From Candidatus Kuenenia hertensis (GTDB lineage: Bacteria; Planctomycetota; Brocadiia; Brocadiales; Brocadiaceae): a stretch of 64,000 bases of DNA. Both the position numbers and the translations under genes were made by a program. The stretch is from NCBI GenBank assembly GCA_021646465.1, contig SOET01000016.1:18781-82780 (forward strand), read 5' to 3'. Of the stretch, positions 56,174-64,000 are shown piece by piece (positions within the stretch are counted from its first letter, which is position 1; each line of letters begins with the position of its first letter). The notes under the pieces are model-generated. The model searched no databases and was not told where the DNA came from. It saw only the letters and a program-made list of their open reading frames with translations.

Positions 56174-57847
56174 ATGAACGATACTTCAACTACAGAGAAT
56201 AGATTTTTTTCAAAGAAGAACAGGTTGATTATATTGCTCATTGGTATTAGTTGTTTCGTCTTGTTTTTTGATTTAGGGGGAAGGGGATTCCAGAACAAAG
56301 ATTATTTGAGGTTCGCTGAATCTGCCCGCGAAATGATGTACACGGGGGATTACATTGTACCTCACTACGTAGGCAAAGTGTATCTGGCAAAACCCCCATT
56401 GTTTATGTGGTCAATTGCATTACTATCAAAATTCAACGGTAGTGTTACTCCTTTTGCCGCAAGAATACCTTCCGCAATTTGTGCGCTGTTGAGTATTATC
56501 ACTGTATTTTTATTTGGAAATCATTTATATAAAAACCCTTTCGCAGGTTTTTTTGCGGGACTAGTCCTTTTGTCCAATTATATGTTCTTCTTTTATGCCA
56601 GAATTGTTAAAACAGATATGATGTTAACAACCTTTATATTAACGGCATTGTATTCATTTTATATGGCTTACACATCCGAGCCTCATAAAAGAAGAACCTT
56701 TTTCATGCTTTTTTATGTATCAATATCATTCGGTATTTTAGCAAAAGGCCCCCTAGCCTTTATTCTCCCTCTATTAATTATATTTACCTACCTTTTCATC
56801 AAAAAAGATCTTTCCTTTTTTAAAAACATGCAGTGGCTTATGGGACTCTGTATATTATTACTCATGGTTGGCCCCTGGGTTATCCTTCTATCCCAAAAGT
56901 TAGGGTTTAACACGATAGTTAAAAATGTCTTCAGCGAGTCAGTTGTCCGTTATGGTACGGCGGAATATGGCCATAAACAACCTTTTTATTTCTTTTTTCC
57001 CGAACTGATTAAAGGATTTTTACCATACAGCATCTTTTTCCCGGCAATATATTTTTTCTTGTATTCAAAAAAGGGTGAAAAACAAAATGTTGATAGATTG
57101 TGGCTTTCCCTGTGGTTTACTACAATTTTTATCTTTATGTCTTTTTCCCGTTGCAAAAGCGGACGGTACATCCTCCCATTGTACCCTGCGGTCGCTCTGA
57201 TGTTTGGAGGCATGTGGGCTGAAGTTCCTTTTGCGGAAACAAAAAATGTTTTTTGGGGAAAATGGGTCAAATATACCACTATTGCGGCATTTGCCATCAT
57301 AATTATTGCTTCATGGGGTTTACTCTTTTACACACGAACACATTTCACGGAACTCTTTCCGATAAGTATCGGCATTTGTATTGTCTTTACCGCAGCAATA
57401 GTATGCAGATCATTTTTTAAAAACTTACGTAATTACACGTTTTCCTACGCTATTATTTTCTTATTTTTTGTCAGTATCGGACTGGTTTACATGAAAGAGC
57501 TCACCGCATACAATTATAATCATTCTCTGGGACTCGATCTTGCCAATTTCGTATCACAGTATGTTAAAGAAGACGAACTCTATTATTATAAGGTTCCCGA
57601 TGAGTGTCTTTCCCCTATAGATTTTTATTTGAATCGCATTATTCCCGAAGTAACAGAAGAAACGCAAATAGCAAGCACTTTCCTTTCTGATAAAACCATT
57701 TACTGTATTGTTGAAAAAAAGGCATACAACGAAACGCTTGCTGCTTTTCAACATATTTTACATACGCCTGTTGATGAGGTACGATATAAAGATATAGATT
57801 TAATACTTTTAAAAAATATCTCTAATACGTATTCAACAGCATGGTAG
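56174..57847 (+). CDS. ArnT-like lipid-linked glycosyltransferase (GT83)
   Basis: A 557-aa inner-membrane enzyme with about twelve hydrophobic segments and a C-terminal periplasmic domain. The diagnostic first loop is present: NKDYLRFAESAREM, GDYIVPHYVGKVYLAKPPLF; FYARIVKTDMMLTTF and AKGPLAFILPL follow. ArnT relatives move a sugar from undecaprenyl phosphate to lipid A or other envelope acceptors. One acidic residue of the usual Asp-Glu pair is replaced (KD). It follows the aminotransferase by 5 bp. Confidence 0.82.
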   Translation: MNDTSTTENRFFSKKNRLIILLIGISCFVLFFDLGGRGFQNKDYLRFAESAREMMYTGDYIVPHYVGKVYLAKPPLFMWSIALLSKFNGSVTPFAARIPSAICALLSIITVFLFGNHLYKNPFAGFFAGLVLLSNYMFFFYARIVKTDMMLTTFILTALYSFYMAYTSEPHKRRTFFMLFYVSISFGILAKGPLAFILPLLIIFTYLFIKKDLSFFKNMQWLMGLCILLLMVGPWVILLSQKLGFNTIVKNVFSESVVRYGTAEYGHKQPFYFFFPELIKGFLPYSIFFPAIYFFLYSKKGEKQNVDRLWLSLWFTTIFIFMSFSRCKSGRYILPLYPAVALMFGGMWAEVPFAETKNVFWGKWVKYTTIAAFAIIIIASWGLLFYTRTHFTELFPISIGICIVFTAAIVCRSFFKNLRNYTFSYAIIFLFFVSIGLVYMKELTAYNYNHSLGLDLANFVSQYVKEDELYYYKVPDECLSPIDFYLNRIIPEVTEETQIASTFLSDKTIYCIVEKKAYNETLAAFQHILHTPVDEVRYKDIDLILLKNISNTYSTAW

Positions 57848-57922
57848 CTTCTTTATCACCACTTTTGTTGGGCAATGTATTAAAACCATCATGTTGTGTT
57901 GACAGGAGGTTGCAGGATTCAT

Positions 57923-58495
57923 ATGTTTAAACCCGACACATCCGTTAGTGAATCTCAAAACAAAGGGATTTTAAAGGAAATCATCGAAACGAACATCACC
58001 CGGAAGCTGATCCCGAAAGGACTGAGTTGGTTTGGCTGTATGGGCGGATTATCGTTACTGGCTTTTTTAATCCAGTTGGGAACGGGCATCTTTCTTATGT
58101 TTTATTTCATCCCAAGCCCGAATGAAGCGGCGGCAAGCTTTCAACACGTGAGCCACAGAGTCCCTTATGGATGGCTGATTCAGCGTATCCACTCCGTTGG
58201 GCCTCATATTATGATTGGAATGGTTTTCAGCCACATGCTCAGGATTTTTTTCAAAAGAATTTACCGGCATCCAAGGGAATTACATTGGGTTTCAGGGGCA
58301 AGCCTCCTTATTTTAACGCTGCTCATGTATTATACGGGAAGTTTTTTAACTGCAAATAATGCCGTTGAACTATCTAAATTTCAACTTACGTGTTCTTATA
58401 CATTGCATGTTGCCGGAATTCCTCTCACAATGGCGCTCTTTATGGGAATGCATTTTTTTATGGTAAGAAAAACCGGTATCTATGAACCATTATAA
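57923..58495 (+). CDS. cytochrome b6-type N-terminal domain protein
   Basis: A 190-aa membrane cytochrome with four helices. The bis-histidine pairs for two b haems are visible: IHSVGPHIMIGMVFSH (14 apart) and LHVAGIPLTMALFMGMH (15 apart). The 15-residue spacing in the second pair is the b6f-like rather than bc1-like pattern. No subunit IV, Rieske or cytochrome c gene adjoins it. ATG 57923 has GGAGG at about 57904 and GCAGGA closer in; an upstream in-frame codon at 57896 is less likely. It probably docks with a quinol-oxidising or other membrane complex encoded elsewhere. Confidence 0.85.
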   Translation: MFKPDTSVSESQNKGILKEIIETNITRKLIPKGLSWFGCMGGLSLLAFLIQLGTGIFLMFYFIPSPNEAAASFQHVSHRVPYGWLIQRIHSVGPHIMIGMVFSHMLRIFFKRIYRHPRELHWVSGASLLILTLLMYYTGSFLTANNAVELSKFQLTCSYTLHVAGIPLTMALFMGMHFFMVRKTGIYEPL

Positions 58496-58557
58496 TATTT
58501 TTAACGATTTGCAACGTTAATGCACACCAGCCTTGCTTTTTCCCCATGATTAGTTAC

Positions 58558-58590
58558 AATAAGGTAATTCATATGGATTACCTTATTTTT
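58558..58590 (+). terminator. rho-independent terminator after the cytochrome b gene
   Basis: Stem AATAAGGTAAT-TCATATGG-ATTACCTTATT with a following T-run, 62 bp after the stop. Confidence 0.88.
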
Positions 58591-58648
58591 CGCACTTATA
58601 AAATACCCGAATCATTCCGCGCCTGAAACTGCGGTCAAGTATGCATAC

Positions 58649-59719
58649 ATGAGAAACAGAGCAACAAGAATTATCACCATTATTGCAATCATTGCTATCG
58701 TTGCAGCTTTAGCAGTAATGAAACTGGGGCTTTTAACAACTGCTCATCAGGATGTTAAAACGCAGGATACAGCTACCAAACGTTTAACAGTGAGTGCGCA
58801 AAAGATTGCTCCTTCCAGGCTTATTGAAAAAATAGTGGTTTCAGGCACAGTGCTTCCAAATGAAGAAGTTGTTTTGACAAGTGAAATAACCGGCAAAATT
58901 GAATATATTTACTTTGAGGAGGGAAGTGCTGTCGCAAAGGATGATTTACTGGTAAAAATGAATGATGAGGAATTGCAGGCACAGTTACAAAAGGTATTGA
59001 ATGAAAAGAAATTAGCGGAAGATAATGAAGAGCGGCAACGGAAACTTCGGGAAAAGGGTATTATAAGCCAGGAAGAATACGATACGGTATTTACCAGAGT
59101 AAATTCATTGCTGGCAGAAGTAGATTTGATAAAGGCCCGGATAGAAAAAACAGAAATAAAAGCGCCTTTTGACGGTATTATCGGATTACGATACGTAAGT
59201 GAAGGCACATACATCTACCCGGAAATGCGAATAGCGAACCTGGTCTGTATAAGACCTGTCAAAATTGATTTTGCAATACCTGAAAAGTATGGAAACGTTG
59301 TAAAAACCGGAAACAAAATAACCTTTGGCGTGGAAGGTGACGAACAACGTTACGTTGCAGAGGTATATGCCATTGAACCAAAGATAGATCCCAAAACAAG
59401 GACTTTACAGTTAAGGGCGCTTTACCCCAATGCAAAGAACGAGATACTGCCGGGGTCATTTGCACACATTGAACTTACTCTCAGGGAATTTGAAAATGCC
59501 ATCCAAATACCAACCGAGGCGCTTATCCCCGAACTTGGAGGACAAAAGGTTTATGTGTACAAGGATGGCACTGCATTGCCAGTATTTGTTGAAACAGGTA
59601 TTCGGACAAAAGATACTATCCAGATTACGGATGGTCTGCAACCTGGTGATACTTTAATTACGTCCGGTATCCTGCAAATCCGGCCAGACATGCCCATAGA
59701 AATCACAGAAACGTATTAA
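58649..59719 (+). CDS. RND efflux periplasmic adaptor (membrane fusion protein)
   Basis: A 356-aa adaptor linking an inner-membrane RND pump to an outer-membrane channel. An N-terminal membrane anchor (IITIIAIIAIVAALAVMKLG) precedes the lipoyl-like half (GTVLPNEEVVLTSEITGKIE), a helical hairpin (EEELQAQLQKVLNEKKLAED region), the second lipoyl half (KAPFDGIIGLRYVSEGTYI) and the beta-barrel and membrane-proximal domains. It is followed 20 bp later by the pump gene. No TolC-like partner is in the window. Confidence 0.9.
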   Translation: MRNRATRIITIIAIIAIVAALAVMKLGLLTTAHQDVKTQDTATKRLTVSAQKIAPSRLIEKIVVSGTVLPNEEVVLTSEITGKIEYIYFEEGSAVAKDDLLVKMNDEELQAQLQKVLNEKKLAEDNEERQRKLREKGIISQEEYDTVFTRVNSLLAEVDLIKARIEKTEIKAPFDGIIGLRYVSEGTYIYPEMRIANLVCIRPVKIDFAIPEKYGNVVKTGNKITFGVEGDEQRYVAEVYAIEPKIDPKTRTLQLRALYPNAKNEILPGSFAHIELTLREFENAIQIPTEALIPELGGQKVYVYKDGTALPVFVETGIRTKDTIQITDGLQPGDTLITSGILQIRPDMPIEITETY

Positions 59720-59739
59720 CTGATGAAAGGAACAGAGAA

Positions 59740-62700
59740 GTGAGTCTTTCTTCTGTAAGCATCAAACGCCCTGTTCTTGCAATCGTAATGTCCATTGTTA
59801 TCATTTTGTTTGGCATTATTGGATTCCGTTATCTGGGTGTTCGTGAATATCCGAGTGTTGATAAACCGATAATTACCGTACAAACAAATTATACGGGGGC
59901 GAATTCCGACGTGATAGAATCGCAAATAACGGAACCGCTGGAGGAATCTATTAACGGGATTGCGGGCATCCGTTCACTCACTTCAGTCAGCCGTGACGGA
60001 CGAAGCACTATTACCGTGGAATTTGATCTCGAAATTGATCTTGAAACCGCAGCAAATGACGTAAGAGACAGAGTCTCCAGGGCCATAAGAAATTTGCCTC
60101 CCGATACCGACCCCCCTGTTGTCATAAAATCGGATGCAGATGCAGGCGCTATTATTTTCCTCAATATAAAAAGCAATAAACGATCACTCCTTGAACTGAC
60201 AGAAATTGCAGAGAGGACATTTAAAGAGCGTTTGCAAACAATACCTGGGGTAAGTGAAATCAGAATCTGGGGGGAACAGAAGTATGCAATGCGATTATGG
60301 ATAGATGCAGCGCGTTTGGCCGCATACCAGCTAACCCCTTTGGATGTGCAAAATGCATTATTGCGTGAAAATGTAGAATTGCCTTCCGGCAGTATTGAAG
60401 GAAGCAACACCGAATTAACAGTAAGGGCTCTTGGCAGACTTGTAACCCCAAAAGAATTTAACGACCTTATTATCAAAGAAGAGAAGGGCAGGGTTGTGCG
60501 CTTTCGGGATATTGGCCATGCGGAATTGGGTCCTGAAAACCTCCGAACGGTTTTAAAGCGGGAAGGCATTCCTATGGTTGGAAATGCCATCATTCCACAA
60601 CCTGACTCCAATAACATCAAAATAGCGGATGCGTTTTACAAACGCATAAAACAAATAAAAAAAGACCTGCCAAAAGACATAACCGTTGATATTGGGTTCG
60701 ATCAAACAGAGTTCATAAGGGCTTCTATCAAGGAAGTACAACAAACCATTTTCATTGCCTTCTTTCTTGTTGTACTTATTATTTTCTCGTTCCTGAGAGA
60801 CTGGCGTACTATGATTATCCCGGTAATTGTAATCCCCATTTCGCTCATTGGCTCTTTTTTTATCATGTATATTGCCAATTTTTCTATAAACATTTTGACC
60901 CTTTTGGGCATTGTACTGGCTATTGGGTTGGTGGTGGACGACGCCATTGTAGTATTGGAAAACATTTACAAGAAAATCGAGAATGGTGTAAGACCAATTG
61001 AAGCGGGATTAAAAGGCGTCAATGAAATATTTTTTGCAGTTATTGCTACAACCATTGCCCTTGCGGCAGTGTTTCTTCCCGTTATTTTCCTGAAAGGTAT
61101 TACCGGCAGACTATTCCGGGAATTCGGTATTGTTATTACCGGTGCAGTTATTATTTCTTCCTTTGTGGCATTAACCCTTACGCCAATGTTGTCTACCAAA
61201 CTCCTCAAAAAGCGGGAGGTCCATAACTGGTTCTATCGCAAGACAGAGCCTTTTTTCCTCAATTTGACCAATACATACAGAAATTCCCTGGAAAATTTTA
61301 TGAAACACCGTAAGTGGTCGTTTGGAATTATCCTTCTATCATTCGGATTAATTTTTGGAATAGGGTCATTTCTTCCCTCGGAACTGGCGCCTTTGGAGGA
61401 CAGGAGTAATTTACGGCTGTTTTCGACTGCGCCGGAAGGGGCTTCCTTTGAATACATGGATAAATACATGGATCAGTTGAATCAATTAGTAATGGAAGGA
61501 GTTCCGGAGATAGATGGCGTCATTTCTGTTACCTCTCCAGGCCATGGCGCATCAAGTTCCATAAATTCCGGTTTCATACGCATTAAACTGAAGCACCCGG
61601 ACGAAAGACAGAGGGTGCAACAGGAAATTGCAGACGAACTGAATGAAAAAGTCAAACAATTAACAGCAGCACGAACCTTTGTTTCCCAGGAACAAACAAT
61701 CGGAGACCGCTGGAGTGGATTACCAGTTCAATATGTGCTTCAGGCAATGAATATGGAAAAGCTGCGGGAAGTATTGCCGAAATTTCTTGCTGAGGCATAC
61801 AATGAACCCATTTTTCGTTTTGTGGATGTTGACCTGAAGTTTAATAAACCGGAATTACGAATGGAAATAAATCGGGAAAAAGCACGAAGTTTGCGTGTAT
61901 CTACAATGGATATCGTGAAGACATTGCAATTGGTATTGAGCGGACAACGTTTCGGATATTTTATTATGGATGGAAAGCAATACGAAGTAATAGGCCAGTT
62001 AAAAAGAGAAGACAGGAATGAACCGCTTGATTTAAAATCGCTTTTTGTGCGAAATCAAAATGGCGATATGATACAGCTGGATAACCTGGTTACATTATCC
62101 GAAGAAATAAGCCCTCCGCAGTTATATCGCTATAATCGATATGTTTCCGCCACTGTCTCAGCAGACCTTGTAAAAGGCAAGACCATCGACGACGGCATCA
62201 AGGCAATGGACCGCATTGCAGAACGTGTGCTGGATGACTCCTTTAGTACCACATTATCCGGAACATCAAAAGATTTCATTGAAAGCTCTTCCAGTATGGC
62301 GTTTGCCTTTTTTCTTGCACTCGTATTAATCTACCTTGTTTTGGCTGCACAATTTGAAAGTTTCAGAGACCCGCTCATTATTATGATTACCGTTCCGCTG
62401 GCAATTGCCGGGGCAGTATTAACACTCTGGTATTTCGGGGAAACACTCAATATTTTCAGTCAGATTGGAATAATCATGCTGATTGGACTGGTTTCGAAGA
62501 ACGGAATCCTCATTGTGGAATTTGCAAATCAAAGAAAGGCGCAGGGGCTCAGCGTTATGGATGCAATTCAGGAAGCATCGGTTGCACGGTTCAGGCCCAT
62601 TCTTATGACCAGCCTGTCTACAATCTTAGGGACTATGCCTATAGCACTGACATTAGGGGCTGGGGCGGAAAGCCGTGTTTCTATGGGAATCGCTGTAATC

Positions 62701-62799
62701 GGCGGCATGACATTCTCCACATTCTTAACGCTTTATATTATTCCTGCAATGTATTCTTACATTTCAAGGATGAAACACACACACACCCTCCCCTTTTAA
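59740..62799 (+). CDS. RND-family efflux pump, inner-membrane subunit (HAE1/AcrB-like)
   Basis: A 1019-aa trimeric proton-driven exporter. It begins MSLSSVSIKRPVLAIVMSIV and has twelve transmembrane helices in two repeats. The proton-relay aspartates of TM4 are present in AIGLVVDDAIVVLENIYK and the TM10 lysine in LIGLVSKNGILIVEFANQ. The start is GTG 59740 with GAAAGGAAC upstream. Substrate range is unknown; the pair resembles multidrug or solvent efflux systems. Confidence 0.93.
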   Translation: MSLSSVSIKRPVLAIVMSIVIILFGIIGFRYLGVREYPSVDKPIITVQTNYTGANSDVIESQITEPLEESINGIAGIRSLTSVSRDGRSTITVEFDLEIDLETAANDVRDRVSRAIRNLPPDTDPPVVIKSDADAGAIIFLNIKSNKRSLLELTEIAERTFKERLQTIPGVSEIRIWGEQKYAMRLWIDAARLAAYQLTPLDVQNALLRENVELPSGSIEGSNTELTVRALGRLVTPKEFNDLIIKEEKGRVVRFRDIGHAELGPENLRTVLKREGIPMVGNAIIPQPDSNNIKIADAFYKRIKQIKKDLPKDITVDIGFDQTEFIRASIKEVQQTIFIAFFLVVLIIFSFLRDWRTMIIPVIVIPISLIGSFFIMYIANFSINILTLLGIVLAIGLVVDDAIVVLENIYKKIENGVRPIEAGLKGVNEIFFAVIATTIALAAVFLPVIFLKGITGRLFREFGIVITGAVIISSFVALTLTPMLSTKLLKKREVHNWFYRKTEPFFLNLTNTYRNSLENFMKHRKWSFGIILLSFGLIFGIGSFLPSELAPLEDRSNLRLFSTAPEGASFEYMDKYMDQLNQLVMEGVPEIDGVISVTSPGHGASSSINSGFIRIKLKHPDERQRVQQEIADELNEKVKQLTAARTFVSQEQTIGDRWSGLPVQYVLQAMNMEKLREVLPKFLAEAYNEPIFRFVDVDLKFNKPELRMEINREKARSLRVSTMDIVKTLQLVLSGQRFGYFIMDGKQYEVIGQLKREDRNEPLDLKSLFVRNQNGDMIQLDNLVTLSEEISPPQLYRYNRYVSATVSADLVKGKTIDDGIKAMDRIAERVLDDSFSTTLSGTSKDFIESSSSMAFAFFLALVLIYLVLAAQFESFRDPLIIMITVPLAIAGAVLTLWYFGETLNIFSQIGIIMLIGLVSKNGILIVEFANQRKAQGLSVMDAIQEASVARFRPILMTSLSTILGTMPIALTLGAGAESRVSMGIAVIGGMTFSTFLTLYIIPAMYSYISRMKHTHTLPF

Positions 62800-62883
62800 T
62801 AGAGGGAAGAGAGGACAAGTCCCCTCTGTCAGGGGGAGATTTAGAGGTGTGTAAATATTCGAAAATCAAATCTGTTTGACTAT
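62780..62883. repeat. composite palindromic repeat between convergent genes (families B and C)
   Basis: A T-rich/CCCCTCT hairpin with GTGTGT edges (about 62785-62853) is followed by ATTCGAAAATCAAATCTG and TTTGACTATA. The last part matches the right arm of the element at 2246-2372. It separates the convergent RND pump and folD genes and overlaps both of their ends. Confidence 0.65.
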
Positions 62884-63788
62884 ATCCCAAGTTTAAATTT
62901 CATAGACCTGAGGGTGTTTCTCATAAGCATCGTAATGGTCATGGGGCCGACGCCTCCGGGTACCGGGGTGATAAATCCTGCAATTTCACTCGCCGCTTCA
63001 AAATCAACATCACCTTTTAAAATGGCAACCATTTTGTTGGGGTCATTTTTGCTTGGTTTTTCTCCTACCCTGTTTACTCCCACATCAATAACACACGCGC
63101 CGGGTTTAATCCATTCAGGTTTTACCAGTCCGGGAACACCGGCTGCAACGATAAGAATATCCGCTCGCTTGCAGTGTTCCGCCATGTTTCTTGTTCGCGT
63201 ATGGACGATTGTTACCGTAGCATCCGCTCCTTTCCCTTTTTGAAGCATCATATTTGCGATCGGTTTTCCCACAATGTTTGAACGACCCACTACAACCACC
63301 TCTGCTCCGCTTGTCTCAACACCTGACCGTACAATCAATTCCTGAATACCGGCAGGAGTGCAAGGCGGGAATTTTACCTCGTCTCCCCCTATCATAAGAC
63401 GCCCTACATTTACCGGATGAAAACCATCAACATCTTTGTCCGGATCTATTGCATTAAGCACCTTTTTTTCATCTATATGTTTTGGGAGCGGAAGCTGAAC
63501 GAGAATGCCGTGGATTGAATCGTCGTTATTGTATTTTTCAATAAGGGCAAGAAGGGCTTCTTCCGAAATATCAACCGGTTGTGAATCCTGCACCTCTTTA
63601 AAACCCAGGCGATGAGCAGTTTTGATTTTTAAGGTTACATACGATATGGATGCGGGATTTTCTCCAACAAGGATCGTTACCAGGCCCGGAACAATGCCGC
63701 GTTCTTCTTTTATTTTTCCCACTTCTGCTGTAATTTCCTCTAAGATTTGTTCGCCAATCTCTGTACCTTTAATTAATTTTGCGGACAT
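62880..63788 (-). CDS. folD: bifunctional methylenetetrahydrofolate dehydrogenase/cyclohydrolase
   Basis: A 302-aa cytosolic enzyme interconverting methylene-, methenyl- and formyl-tetrahydrofolate with NADP. Visible: GENPASISYVTLKIKTAHRLG with the catalytic Tyr-x-x-x-Lys, the signature NDDSIHGILVQLPLPKH, DVDGFHPVNVGRL, the Rossmann motif VVVGRSNIVGKPIANMM, and the C-terminal PVPGGVGPMTITMLMRNT. AAAGGAG lies 9 bases before the ATG. Its TAG stop is contributed by the flanking family C repeat. Confidence 0.95.
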   Translation of the reverse strand: MSAKLIKGTEIGEQILEEITAEVGKIKEERGIVPGLVTILVGENPASISYVTLKIKTAHRLGFKEVQDSQPVDISEEALLALIEKYNNDDSIHGILVQLPLPKHIDEKKVLNAIDPDKDVDGFHPVNVGRLMIGGDEVKFPPCTPAGIQELIVRSGVETSGAEVVVVGRSNIVGKPIANMMLQKGKGADATVTIVHTRTRNMAEHCKRADILIVAAGVPGLVKPEWIKPGACVIDVGVNRVGEKPSKNDPNKMVAILKGDVDFEAASEIAGFITPVPGGVGPMTITMLMRNTLRSMKFKLGI

Positions 63789-64000
63789 AAAAATAAACTC
63801 CTTTCAACGTTACATACAAATAATCAATCTCTGCTTACAAGAATAAATTTAATTTTGCGAATGTAAAATGATAGTAAAACACACGGAGAAATACAACTTT
63901 TTTCCATAGTTTTCCAATGGCGTCCAAAGAATTTCTTTAAAAAAATATTTCAGCGTAAATTTATAACACACCCCTAAATCCCCTCTTGTAGAGACGCAAT
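63789..64000. other. folD upstream region ending in a repeat junction
   Basis: No gene is supported. It contains the folD SD and presumably its promoter. From 63966 the sequence is a family B start (ACACACCCCTAAATCCCCTC) joined directly to a family A start (TAGAGACGCAAT), cut by the window end. Confidence 0.5.

Overview
The window is moderately AT-rich bacterial DNA. Its gene content fits an anaerobic planctomycete of the anammox group (Brocadiales). This is an inference from overall protein character, the cytochrome b6-type fragment, a C-terminal CXXCH protein and the small interspersed repeats; no rRNA gene or other taxonomic marker is present. No rRNA or tRNA gene was seen.

Layout. 1-9985: tail of a TrkA-C-like protein, alpha-glucan phosphorylase, a P2-type cation ATPase (minus strand), a GapN-like aldehyde dehydrogenase, a DUF2062 membrane protein overlapping a beta-CASP metallo-hydrolase, and CorA. 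9999-16661: a giant MscS-family channel with a small membrane partner (minus), then an incomplete sugar ABC transporter (one MalG-like permease plus a MalK-like ATPase). 17038-23070: a proteostasis group (GroEL, Hsp20, Lon), then ArgC. 23439-28658: a RecB-like nuclease/SF1 helicase fusion, a methyltransferase and a DUF1566 protein.

29.2-44.9 kb is an accessory island holding a complete type I-D CRISPR-Cas system. Order: cas3' helicase, cas10d (HD nuclease plus large subunit), csc2, csc1, a 149-aa unknown, a winged-helix/nucleotidyltransferase protein, cas6, a four-helix-bundle gene, cas1, a second four-helix-bundle gene, cas2, cas4 and a 35-repeat array. The effector genes overlap or abut and have good ribosome binding sites. 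An in-frame internal start with a very strong Shine-Dalgarno inside cas10d predicts separate translation of the small subunit Cas11d. The adaptation genes are separated by degenerate short-word repeats (GAGTT, CTGTATT, TCCGT families) that flank each four-helix-bundle gene in inverted orientation. The same stretch holds a GGGGTGTT array able to form G-quadruplexes, a duplicated decayed cas6 tail, an internally deleted nucleotidyltransferase with its small partner, and frameshifted remnants of an ORF6N protein.

44958-58495: a glycosyltransferase, then a cluster that looks lipid-related (NAD-dependent thioester-reductase-like protein, SCP2 protein, secreted DUF5666-like protein ending in CXXCH, MMPL/RND exporter, adenylate-forming enzyme, U32 protein, class III aminotransferase, ArnT-like glycosyltransferase), and an isolated cytochrome b6-type gene. 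58649-62799: an RND efflux pair (adaptor and inner-membrane pump). 62880-63788: FolD (minus). Several families of small palindromic repeats lie between genes throughout. Two copies supply the stop codons of unrelated genes, and one small inverted-repeat element sits inside another repeat with an apparent 11-bp target duplication.
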